Source of the DNA: Candidatus Roizmanbacteria bacterium
Lineage (GTDB): Bacteria > Patescibacteriota > Microgenomatia > UBA1406 > GWC2-37-13
NCBI GenBank assembly: GCA_016181725.1
Contig: JACOYT010000049.1
Span: 1 to 32,414 of the forward strand
Direction of reading: 5' to 3'
DNA: 32,414 nt
The notes beneath the pieces are model-generated. The model had not been told where the DNA came from. It did not search any database and was given only the letters and a program-made list of their open reading frames with translations. Within the stretch, counting starts at the first letter, position 1; every line of letters begins with the position of its first letter. Both the position numbers and the translations under genes were made by a program. Below, piece by piece: positions 10,203 through 19,563 of the stretch.

Positions 10203-10440
10203 CTCTTTTACGTTTTTTAAGAAGTCTCCGTAGGCCCTCGGAGATTACGGCTCCGCGTTCTACCCAGTATTCGAATTTCTGCTTATCCAATTGAATCTCT
10301 GCTTGTTCAGAAAGTGGATCGTAAGTCCCGAGTTTATCGATGTATTTACTGTTTCTTTTTCTTTTTTTGTCAATAACAACTATTCGGTAAAAAGGTTTTC
10401 CCCTTTTTCCAAGCCGCATGAGTCGCAAAGCTGCTGCCAT
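10189..10440 (-). CDS. rpsP: 30S ribosomal protein S16
   Basis: LRLMRLGKRGKPFYRIVVIDKKRKRNSKYIDKLGTYDP. Confidence 0.96.
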   Translation of the reverse strand: MAAALRLMRLGKRGKPFYRIVVIDKKRKRNSKYIDKLGTYDPLSEQAEIQLDKQKFEYWVERGAVISEGLRRLLKKRKRVKMG

Positions 10441-10456
10441 ATGGACGTTAAGTATA

Positions 10457-11161
10457 TCATAAACCTTTGCCCTTTATCTTATAGAGCGTCTTCTTCGCTG
10501 CCTCCTCTTCCGCTTCTTTTTTTGACATTCCTATTGCCTCTGCGAGCTTCTTTCCGTTTAGGTACACCCCAACTTTAAAGATACGCTTGTGTTCAGGTCC
10601 AGTCTGTTCCAAGACCTTATAGGATGGCACCGTCTTATAGCTTCCTTGAGCATATTCCTGGAGCTTGCTCTTTGCGGATAGATATAATTTTTCGCGGATA
10701 ATATGATCGAGTGTGTCTTTGAAAAGATACCTCAACACAAATACGTAAGCTTTATTGAATCCTTTATCAAGAAAGATGCTTGCGATTAAAGCCTCGAAAC
10801 AGTCAGCTAAGATATTTTTATTTCCTCTACCATCACCCGACTCCTCACCCCGGGAAAGGTAGAGATATCTCCCAAGATCCAATCGTTGTGCTGCTTTTGC
10901 AAGACTTCCGGTATTAACGATTGCAGACTTTATCTCGGTATAATCGCCTTCCTTAAAACTCGGATATTTCTTGTAAAGATAGACCGAGGTGATAAGCGAA
11001 AGTACACTGTCGCCTAAAAACTCAAGTTTTTCATTCGAGGGAAGTGGAAAATTTTTGTTTTCATTTAGGTGCGATCGGTGCACAAAAGCATTTCTTGCAA
11101 GTTCTTTGTTTTTAAAATGAATGCCGATTTTTTTCTCAAGCGCCGGTACATTGTCTTTCAT
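10457..11161 (-). CDS. rnc: Ribonuclease III
   Basis: NEKLEFLGDSVLSLITSVYLY, ADCFEALIASIFLDKGF, C-terminal dsRBD. Confidence 0.96.
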   Translation of the reverse strand: MKDNVPALEKKIGIHFKNKELARNAFVHRSHLNENKNFPLPSNEKLEFLGDSVLSLITSVYLYKKYPSFKEGDYTEIKSAIVNTGSLAKAAQRLDLGRYLYLSRGEESGDGRGNKNILADCFEALIASIFLDKGFNKAYVFVLRYLFKDTLDHIIREKLYLSAKSKLQEYAQGSYKTVPSYKVLEQTGPEHKRIFKVGVYLNGKKLAEAIGMSKKEAEEEAAKKTLYKIKGKGL

Positions 11162-11167
11162 GCTATT

Positions 11168-11533
11168 TTAGATGAATACTCCGCTTTTTAAAATGCTTCC
11201 TAAGACTCCGTTGATAAACGCATAAGATTTTTCGGTTCCAAACTCTTTCGCCAAAACAACTGCCTCGTCAATCACAACCTTTGGTGGATTTTTTCTTTCG
11301 AATAAGAGCTCATAGACGCTCAATCGCAAGACGGTCAAATCTATTTTTGCAATCTTTATAAGAGGATAACGGGGCGCATACTTTTGGATCGTTTCGTCAA
11401 TCATCTTCAGGTTGTCAACAAGATCTTTTAGTTTAGGATTCTTCTTTAGAATCTCCTCCTTACTGACTCCTGCAAAGCTAAGGGCAAAAAGTAATTGTAT
11501 CTTCTTCACTCTGTTAAGATGCCTCCTGTCCAT
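11168..11533 (-). CDS. nusB: Transcription antitermination factor NusB
   Basis: RYPLIKIAKIDLTVLRLSVYELLFERKNPPKVVIDEAVVLAKEFGTEKSYAFINGVLGSI; start at MDRRHL (11533). Confidence 0.92.
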   Translation of the reverse strand: MDRRHLNRVKKIQLLFALSFAGVSKEEILKKNPKLKDLVDNLKMIDETIQKYAPRYPLIKIAKIDLTVLRLSVYELLFERKNPPKVVIDEAVVLAKEFGTEKSYAFINGVLGSILKSGVFI

Positions 11534-11535
11534 AC

Positions 11536-11685
11536 CTATTTTCCACAATATTTGCATACTCGATGCGGTCGCTTCGGCTTTTTACAATTTTGACAGGGAA
11601 CGAGATTGGAAAACGTAGTGCGTCGTGTGCGCATCCGCGTTCCTTTTCTTTTTTTTGAATGCTTGCGTTTGGGTAGGGGAGCCAT
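11536..11685 (-). CDS. rpmF: 50S ribosomal protein L32 (not in the ORF track, too short)
   Basis: Reverse complement reads MAPLPKRKHSKKRKGTRMRTRRTTFSNLVPCQNCKKPKRPHRVCKYCGK* (49 aa) with CxxC...CxxC zinc ribbon, just upstream of nusB. Confidence 0.93.
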   Translation of the reverse strand: MAPLPKRKHSKKRKGTRMRTRRTTFSNLVPCQNCKKPKRPHRVCKYCGK

Positions 11686-11743
11686 ATGAAAATATCAAAA
11701 ATAATAAGAGGATGTTGCAATTATAACATATCTTTTTTACCTC

Positions 11744-11772
11744 TTGACAAATACTTCCCCTCTCATCATAAT
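11744..11772 (+). promoter_or_regulatory. Sigma70-type promoter: TTGACA-N17-CATAAT
   Basis: TTGACA 11744-11749, CATAAT 11767-11772; lies inside the called ORF's 5' extension. Confidence 0.7.
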
Positions 11773-11782
11773 GAATTCATAC

Positions 11783-12328
11783 ATGGTAAAACGCCGGCTT
11801 GGCTTCACCTTGATCGAGCTTCTTATCGTCATTGCTCTTCTTGGAGCCCTCGCAGTTGGACTTCTTGCTGCCCTTGACCCATTTGAACAGCTTAAAAAAG
11901 GAACAGATACCGGAACGAGAAATACGGTTGGGGAATTTCAGGGGGGAGTAATTAGATACTATGCGATAAAAAACCAAATGCCATGGTGTGGCGATGATAC
12001 TTGTAGCACCATATTAAATAGCGTTGCTGGCGCGGCTCCGGTTACCTTGGAGAGTATGAATACGGTTCCTGGGACAATCAAAAACATAACAGATACCGGG
12101 GAATTGAAAACAGACTTTGCCAATCTTGCCGGAGGTCAACTTAAAAACATATGGGTAACGGGAACGAATGACCCGCCGGTTGTGCGTGTTTGCTTTAAAC
12201 CTACTTCAAAATCATTCATGGCAGATCCCAATACGAAGTATGGTCCGGACGGGACGACTCCCTATACACCACTAGGTGGACTCTGTCCCAATAACGTAGC
12301 AGGTCAATGTTACTACTGCATCCAGTAA
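11783..12328 (+). CDS. Prepilin
   Basis: [40 protein letters not shown]; start placed at 11783 rather than TTG 11744. Confidence 0.9.
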   Translation: MVKRRLGFTLIELLIVIALLGALAVGLLAALDPFEQLKKGTDTGTRNTVGEFQGGVIRYYAIKNQMPWCGDDTCSTILNSVAGAAPVTLESMNTVPGTIKNITDTGELKTDFANLAGGQLKNIWVTGTNDPPVVRVCFKPTSKSFMADPNTKYGPDGTTPYTPLGGLCPNNVAGQCYYCIQ

Positions 12329-12337
12329 GCTATCCTC

Positions 12338-12826
12338 ATGAACAAAGGCTTTACGCTTCTTGAGTTGATGATTGTTATTGTGATTCTTGGAGTGCTTTCA
12401 TCCTTGATTACCGGCAATTTCTTAAACTCACTTAAGAAAGGCCGTGACGCCCAGCGCAAGGCTGATCTTGGAAATATTCAGAAAGCCTTGGAGATGTATT
12501 ACGAAGATAATCGGGCATATCCTACTTCGCTAGCGTTTGGCGGACAACTCTGTTATCCGGGCCAGAATGGATGTTCGACTAAAATTTATATGCAAAAATT
12601 ACCAAACGATCCAAAGCCTGGTATAAATTATGTATATAAAATCGATCCTGATGGGGGCGGGGTTTATTATCAGCTCTATGCCTGCCTGGAAAATGATCAA
12701 CAAGTCTTGCCTTATGTTAGCCAAAATGCAAGCGGAGTAAGCTGCTCAACCAACTGCAAAGATCCGGCGAATCCAAATCCTGTGCCCTGCATCTTTGGAA
12801 TCTCAAGTACAAATACCGCCCCGTAA
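12338..12826 (+). CDS. Prepilin, paralogous to the 5964-6389 pilin
   Basis: MNKGFTLLELMIVIVILGVLSSLITGNFLNSLKKGRDAQRKADLGNIQKALEMYYEDNRAYPTSLAFGGQLC. Confidence 0.93.
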   Translation: MNKGFTLLELMIVIVILGVLSSLITGNFLNSLKKGRDAQRKADLGNIQKALEMYYEDNRAYPTSLAFGGQLCYPGQNGCSTKIYMQKLPNDPKPGINYVYKIDPDGGGVYYQLYACLENDQQVLPYVSQNASGVSCSTNCKDPANPNPVPCIFGISSTNTAP

Positions 12827-12856
12827 AAGAATTAAGAATCAAGACTTTTAACCTAC

Positions 12857-12895
12857 GAGGTTGAAAGTGGGCTATCCTATAGCCTCTTTTCGACT
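12857..12895. terminator. Hairpin between convergent genes, candidate terminator
   Basis: GAGGTTGAAAGTGGGCTAT-CCT-ATAGCCTCTTTTCGAC imperfect inverted repeat. Confidence 0.5.
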
Positions 12896-12902
12896 GAGCC
12901 AG

Positions 12903-14150
12903 TCAAAGCCCCAGAAATCGGTCCAGGAAGCCTTCAGGGTTTGTGGGATAATAAAGCGCTGCGGAGTGAATGACGCTATCGCCAAGACTCCCGTAGCGGG
13001 GGTCGGCTTTTAAGCGGGAGAGCGCGGTAATATAGGAGTCTAAGAATTTCTCAGGGTTTGTGGGATAATGAAGGGCTGCGTGTTTAACTACACTCTCGCC
13101 GAGACTCCCGTAGCGAGGGTCAGCTTTTAAGCGGGAGAGCGCGGTAATATAGGAGTCTAAGAATTTCTCAGGGTTTGTGCTATAATGAAGCGCTGCGGAG
13201 TGAATGACGCTATCACCAAGACTCCCGTAGCGAGGATCAGCTTTTAAGCGGGAAAAAGCAGTAATATAGGAGTTGAGGAAACCTTCAGGGTTTGTGGGAT
13301 AATGAAGGGCTGCGTGTTTAACTACACTCTCGCCGAGACTCTCGTAGCGAGGGTCAGCTTTTAAGCGGGAGACAGCAGTGATATAGGAGTTGAGGAACCC
13401 TTCAGGGTTTGTGGGAGAGTGAAGTGCTGCGCGTTCAACTACACTCTCGCCGAGACTCTCGTAGCGAGGGTCAGCTTTTAAGCGAGAGACAGCAGTGATA
13501 TAGGAGTTGAGGAACCCTTCAGGGTTTGTGGGATAACTCAAGGCGGCTGAGCTAATAACGCCTGGGTTAACGTCAGGATATTTCCTCCTCAACCGAGATA
13601 AAACATTTGGATTATGGCGATAGGATAGCTGTGCAAGCTGTAGTGCGATGCCCGGGTCAATACCGATCCTCTGGGATGTGTGAAGTGAACGATAAAACTC
13701 AAAGGTATAGCCTGCAACAATGTCGGCAATGCGTGATGGGTCCTGCAACGTATCTACCTCATCATGAAGTGAGTTCTTGGCAACTCGATACTCTTGAGTA
13801 AGCGTAGTAGTAAGTCCGGCTCGATATGTATCCTCCAAAAGCTCCCGAGGGCTTTTTTTATTTGATTTTAAATCTTCATTATTTGACGTTGTTTCAAGAT
13901 AAGGGGCAAGTACAGCTAGTTTTTCTGCTATCCATGCTCCATGTTCAGAGCGCAGGGCCGAAACCACCTCATACGCTGTGCTCAAAATCCCCTCAAGGGT
14001 CGTCCCACGACCTCCGCGAAGATCGGTATCTTTTCCCACAGATTTGATAGCTCTTCTTCTTACAACTACGCTTTTAAGCCTATCAAAAGAATAAGCCGGT
14101 GCTTCAACAAACATCATCTCTATTATAGCCCATAATAATGTAAATTTCAC
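12903..14150 (-). CDS. Uncharacterised protein with tandem 39-aa alpha-helical-looking repeats
   Basis: Repeats of NPEGFLNSYITAVSRLKADPRYESLGESVVKHAALHYPT; start uncertain (an alternative Met is near MMFVEAPAYSF). Confidence 0.8.
   Translation of the reverse strand: MKFTLLWAIIEMMFVEAPAYSFDRLKSVVVRRRAIKSVGKDTDLRGGRGTTLEGILSTAYEVVSALRSEHGAWIAEKLAVLAPYLETTSNNEDLKSNKKSPRELLEDTYRAGLTTTLTQEYRVAKNSLHDEVDTLQDPSRIADIVAGYTFEFYRSLHTSQRIGIDPGIALQLAQLSYRHNPNVLSRLRRKYPDVNPGVISSAALSYPTNPEGFLNSYITAVSRLKADPRYESLGESVVERAALHSPTNPEGFLNSYITAVSRLKADPRYESLGESVVKHAALHYPTNPEGFLNSYITAFSRLKADPRYGSLGDSVIHSAALHYSTNPEKFLDSYITALSRLKADPRYGSLGESVVKHAALHYPTNPEKFLDSYITALSRLKADPRYGSLGDSVIHSAALYYPTNPEGFLDRFLGL
12935..13636. repeat. 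Tandem 117-bp repeat array within the CDS
   Basis: The motif cagggtttgtg starts at 12935, 13052, 13169, 13286, 13403 and 13520, exactly 117 bp apart. Confidence 0.95.
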
Positions 14151-14251
14151 TCCCGCGATTAAGGCTTGCTACAGTCTCGATCATACCAAACTCTGCTACA
14201 ATTTTACTATGAAGCTTCTGGAGTGTGTAATCCTTCACCGACGCGGTGCGA

Positions 14252-14361
14252 TTCATCTTCTTAAGAGCTGAAAAAACTTCAGTTAAACACTTAACTGAAA
14301 AAATAAGTTCAATTGTTTAAACAATCGAACCGCATGCTTCAATTATTTAAATAATTGAAGC
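14252..14361. repeat. Row of 22-26 bp palindromes at 30-bp pitch, possible tandem terminators
   Basis: TTCAGTTAA-ACAC-TTAACTGAA; GTTCAATTGTTT/AAACAATCGAAC; GCTTCAATTATTT/AAATAATTGAAGC; plus an imperfect TTCATCTTCTTAAGAGCTGAA. Confidence 0.85.
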
Positions 14362-14376
14362 AGAGCCTTTTTTAAC

Positions 14377-16400
14377 CTACGTTACTTCTTCGTCCCTTGG
14401 GTTGAGCTTCTCTAATATGTATTGAAATGTCTTTTTCGCTTCATCTTCCCTTCCAGCTTTTTTAAGAAGTTGAGCTTTCAAAAAATATGCTTCGCGGTAA
14501 TCTGGCTTCAATGCGATTGAGGCGTCTGCATGGAATAATGCCAAGCTTGCGTATCCAACCTTGCGGTCTTTATCCCCCTCAACATCCTCCAAAAGTGAAT
14601 AAAAAACCGCAAGCGAGTGGGGAATCTTGGGATCGGTAGGAGATAATTTCTGGGCTTGTCTTAAAGCCGCAACTGCTTCTTCAAGATTTTTTCTCTTTTG
14701 TGTAATCTGATAGAAAAGGTATTGATTCTTTGCCCTGGTTTTCCAATATGATATACATGTTCGTAGTGAAGTCTCAAAGATTTCTGAAGGAGCGATGCTG
14801 CCGTTTGATAATCTTCGGTTTGCGAATAGAGATTTGCCTGGGCATATTGTAAATCAGCAACATAATAGGCAGTAAGAAACACCGACAGGGCAACAATAAT
14901 GATTGAGTTTATTGCAAGTACGATTTTATTGTTTTTAAAAACTTGTTCTTCATATCTGAAATGTGTCGCTTTCTTCTCGTTGTGCAAAATAATAAATAAT
15001 CCTGGAATGGTATAGAAAAAAAGATTGATCGTAGTTGTTGAAAAACCAAAAAAGTTAGTAATGAGGATAACGATATATGCGGAAACTAAAGCAACAGTCA
15101 AAATTTCCGCTTCTGAATTTTTTATCTCTCGCGAGCGCTTAATTTTAGAAAAAAATGCGATAAGCACGATTCCTATCATAAGCATATAGGTGCCCAACCC
15201 TATAAATCCGGTTGTTGCAAAATAATTTAAAAATTCATTGTGCGCTTTGTTATAAAGATAGTCCCACTCCGATGTCAAATTGTGTTCTTTCGGTCTGACG
15301 AAATAATAACTATACGCAAAAGTCTCAACGCCTGATCCAAAGAGCGGATATCGAAGACCCAAATCAATCGCTCCCTTCCAGACAATCTTGCGGATATCGA
15401 ACGACTCGGTAGCGTCTGCGGCTTTTGATGACGCGTTTGACACCTGATATTTGATGGTTTCGACTTTGGGACGTCTGACGTCCCTTCGCTCACCATCACC
15501 CTGAGCTTGTCGAAGGGTGATAGGTGATATTGTTAAATACCGGTCAATCCCTGCTATACCGGTTTTAAATACTACAACCGCGCTAAGCAAAAGAAACAAG
15601 AGAAACGCAAAACGTTTACCGGTAGAAAGAAGTGTATGTTTTTTCTTAAAAGACAAGTAGGATAAAGTCGCAAAGAAAATTAATCCGACAAAGACGGCAA
15701 GCAAAGCTGAGCGTGATCGGGAAAACAGGATAGCGATGAAGTTGACAAGAAGATATGCACCAGAGAGCAATTCATGCATCCCACGTCGGGATATTCTTCT
15801 TATATAAAAATACAATCCGATAAAAAAATTGACAGCTAAGTATGCGCCAAGCCAGTTTGGCTGACCAATAGTTGAAAACATTCGCTCGGCTGGTTTGAAC
15901 TGCTCTGTCCAACAACTATTGTTCAGCTCTCCAGAAAACACAAAACACGAAAGATCAAACCCAAATCTCCCTGGCAATCCCCAGAGGATAACAAGCACCG
16001 AAGATACGAGAGATAATTTCAGTAATTTTTCGATATCGTTCCGTTTGAAAAAAGTAATGAATCCAAAATACAAAAATACGTAAGAAATCAAAGAGAGAAG
16101 ACCGCCATTAAATCGCCCGTAATATCCGAAAAAAGAAGTGTGGCGATCGATAGAAAAAACCGCTGAAAGGACCTGTGAAAGAACAAAGAGAAGAATGAAG
16201 ATATCGAATCTGGTTTTTGACAGCGTTACTTTTCTCTGCCGGATTGATTTCACGGACCACAAAAAAAAGATCACCATTGAAATCAGATAGATAAACATTA
16301 TTTTGTTGAATTCAAAAAGTTCAGACGTTGAAGAAAATACAAGAAGCGGAGTTACAAGAAAAAGGCTATAATAAAGTTTTCGTATCAGCTTCTCAAGCAT
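14377..16400 (-). CDS. O-antigen ligase/polymerase (Wzy/RfaL-like) membrane protein with C-terminal TPR-like region; reading frame broken near 14745-14757
   Basis: Multi-TM protein with FGSGVETFAYSYYFVRPKEHNLTSEWDYLYNKAHNEFLNYFATTGFIGL motif, followed by QTAASLLQKSLRLHYE; the TPR region continues in another frame to 14377 (YWKTRAKNQYLFYQITQKRKNLEEAVAALRQAQKLSPTDPKIPHSLAVFYSLL...). Confidence 0.78.
15472..15525. repeat. REP-like palindromic element inserted in frame in the coding sequence
   Basis: cccttcgctcaccatcaccctgagcttgtcgaaggg, translated as LRQAQGDGERRDVRR. Confidence 0.7.
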
Positions 16401-16401
16401 T

Positions 16402-17469
16402 ATGTTACATTTTATAGAAAAATTCAGTAATCTCAAACTTCCTTTTCTCACTACCCTACAAATCTGTCTTGATCTTGGAACCACAAATACGCGTATCGCA
16501 ATAAAAGACAAGGGAGTCGTCCTTCAAGAACCAACCTATTTGGGTTTAAATAAGAAAGTCCACGAGTATATTTTTTTTGGTCAAGAAGCAAAACGTATCG
16601 TGGGAAAGGTGCCGGAATTCATAAAAATCGTCAAGCCGGTGGTAAACGGTATTATTTCCGAATTTGATGCGCAAGTCGCACTTATTCAAAATTTTATTCA
16701 GAAAGGAGTCGCCCCCTATATGGTAAATTACCCCTTTATCAAACCCCCGCTTGACGCCATCGTTGCCGTTCCCTCCATTGCAACCGAGATTGAGCAAAAA
16801 GCGGTGGAGGAGGTGCTTCTTAAATTGGGCGTAAGAAAGGTCTTTCTTATCGAAAGACCGCTTGCGACGGCAATGGGCTGCGGTTTTAATATTTTTATGC
16901 ACAAGCCAGTTTTTGTGGTTGATTTGGGTGGCGGACTCATCGAAATGGCAGTTATCTCAGGTGGAGGTATTGTCATGCAAAAAACCTTGCGAACTGCCGG
17001 CGACCACATGAATAAACTTATCTACAATTATATCCACCTTAAGCATGGTCTTATTCTCGGAGAGGCAACGTGTGAAGAGTTAAAAGTTAGACTCTTAAAC
17101 TTTACCAATGAGGAAAAAACAATGATGGTTCGTGGGAAATCTCTTGAAAACGGATTGCCAAAGTCAGTAAAAATACGGACATCCGATATCAAAGAAGCAC
17201 TCCTTTCGCAGCTTAATCTCATCATCGATACCGTGAAAGAAATCATCGAACTTTCGCCACCTGAAGTAGTTGATGAAATATTTAATCGGGGAATCGTGCT
17301 TACCGGAGGACTTTCAAATATTTCTGGTATTGACGCTTTTTTTACCGAAGAATTAAAAAATATCAAAGTCTCACTTGCAGAAAATCGAGATCTCACAACA
17401 ATAAGCGGTCTCATGCGCATCGGAAGACGAAAAGACCTGCTCCAAAGGCTGAAAATTCAGCTTCCGTGA
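16402..17469 (+). CDS. mreB: MreB-like rod-shape actin homologue
   Basis: CLDLGTTNTRIAIKDKGVVLQEPTYLG, VVNGIISEFDAQVALIQNFI, VVDLGGGLIEMAVISGGGIV, GIVLTGGLSNISGIDAF. Confidence 0.85.
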   Translation: MLHFIEKFSNLKLPFLTTLQICLDLGTTNTRIAIKDKGVVLQEPTYLGLNKKVHEYIFFGQEAKRIVGKVPEFIKIVKPVVNGIISEFDAQVALIQNFIQKGVAPYMVNYPFIKPPLDAIVAVPSIATEIEQKAVEEVLLKLGVRKVFLIERPLATAMGCGFNIFMHKPVFVVDLGGGLIEMAVISGGGIVMQKTLRTAGDHMNKLIYNYIHLKHGLILGEATCEELKVRLLNFTNEEKTMMVRGKSLENGLPKSVKIRTSDIKEALLSQLNLIIDTVKEIIELSPPEVVDEIFNRGIVLTGGLSNISGIDAFFTEELKNIKVSLAENRDLTTISGLMRIGRRKDLLQRLKIQLP

Positions 17470-17470
17470 A

Positions 17471-17577
17471 AGAAGCGCAAAGCTCAAAGCTCAAAGTGCA
17501 AAGCCACAGCGTAAAACGTAAAAGTTTTTAGCTTTGAGTTGTGGCTTTGAGCTTTGACATTTGCGTTTTGAGCTTCC
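17471..17577. repeat. Imperfect long inverted repeat made of caaagctcaaag-type units, possible terminator or MITE-like element
   Basis: gaagcgcaaagctcaaagctcaaagtgcaaagccacagcg ... gtggctttgagctttgacatttgcgttttgagcttc. Confidence 0.65.
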
Positions 17578-17583
17578 TTGCCG

Positions 17584-17612
17584 TTGACAATTTTCCTGCA
17601 TTTCATTACAAT
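17584..17612 (+). promoter_or_regulatory. rRNA promoter TTGACA-N17-TACAAT
   Basis: TTGACA 17584-17589; TACAAT 17607-17612; upstream of 16S. Confidence 0.8.
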
Positions 17613-17617
17613 ATATA

Positions 17618-17660
17618 TGCTTCTTAACAATATTTTGTCTTTCTTATGTTCTTTAACAAT
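17618..17660 (+). promoter_or_regulatory. Two boxA-like antitermination elements in the 16S leader
   Basis: TGCTTCTTAACAAT (17618-17631) and TGTTCTTTAACAAT (17647-17660) versus the E. coli rrn boxA TGCTCTTTAACAAT. Confidence 0.65.
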
Positions 17661-17697
17661 ATGGTTTTTTAGATGAGGAATCGGGTTAGGAATCTTT

Positions 17698-17740
17698 TAT
17701 CCCCTCGTAGTCCTGCTTTTGGCGGGAAACGGAGTGGGAT

Positions 17741-17747
<7 letters not shown>
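17698..17747 (+). terminator. Terminator-like hairpin plus T-run in the 16S leader (attenuator candidate)
   Basis: tatcccctcgtagtcctgcttttggcgggaaacggagtgggaTTTTTTT: TCCC-CTCGT pairs with ACGGAG-TGGGA and CCTGC with GCGGG. Confidence 0.5.
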
Positions 17748-19306
<1,559 letters not shown>

Positions 19307-19316
19307 CTAATTTTTT

Positions 19317-19368
19317 AGAATCTGTTAACGAGCTGCGCGTTTACGCGTTACGAGTTATTACAGATTCT
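19317..19368. repeat. Long hairpin just downstream of the 16S 3' end
   Basis: AGAATCTGTTAACGAGCTGCGCG ... ACGCGTTACGAGTTATTACAGATTCT. Confidence 0.75.
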
Positions 19369-19405
19369 TAAATCCCGAGCGACTCCGATGTTATATCGGA
19401 GGAGT

Positions 19406-19442
19406 CGAGGGATCTTTTCCCTCCTAACCCGGTTCCTCCTCT
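19406..19442 (+). promoter_or_regulatory. 3' half of the 16S precursor processing stalk, pairs with 17671-17707
   Basis: cgagggatcttttccctcctaacccggttcctcctct is largely complementary to agatgaggaatcgggttaggaatcttttatcccctcg. Confidence 0.75.
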
Positions 19443-19529
19443 AAAACCATTTTTGACTTATAGCCATTTTTGTTGAATTGCTATAAATGAAATATTTTAG
19501 CTCTTGTATATAATTCCGATCTCATGTAC

Positions 19530-19547
19530 AATGAATCAATTCATTGA
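19530..19547. promoter_or_regulatory. Palindromic operator candidate, copy 1, downstream of TATAAT (19509-19514)
   Basis: AATGAATCAATTCATTGA; AATGAAT and ATTCATT arms are exact reverse complements. Confidence 0.65.
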
Positions 19548-19563
19548 TAATTAGATCCATTCG

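Noticed and set aside
11514-11720. 68-aa minus-strand ORF MQHPLIIFDIF...
   Set aside because: Wrong-frame overlap of rpmF and the 5' end of nusB; the L32 frame is clearly the real one.
12935-13636. Regular 117-bp repeats considered as a CRISPR-like array
   Set aside because: Continuous repeats with no unique spacers, fully explained by a protein-coding repeat in one reading frame.
14252-14361. 30-bp-spaced palindromes considered as a CRISPR array
   Set aside because: Units are diverged palindromes with no constant direct repeat or spacers, and no cas genes nearby.
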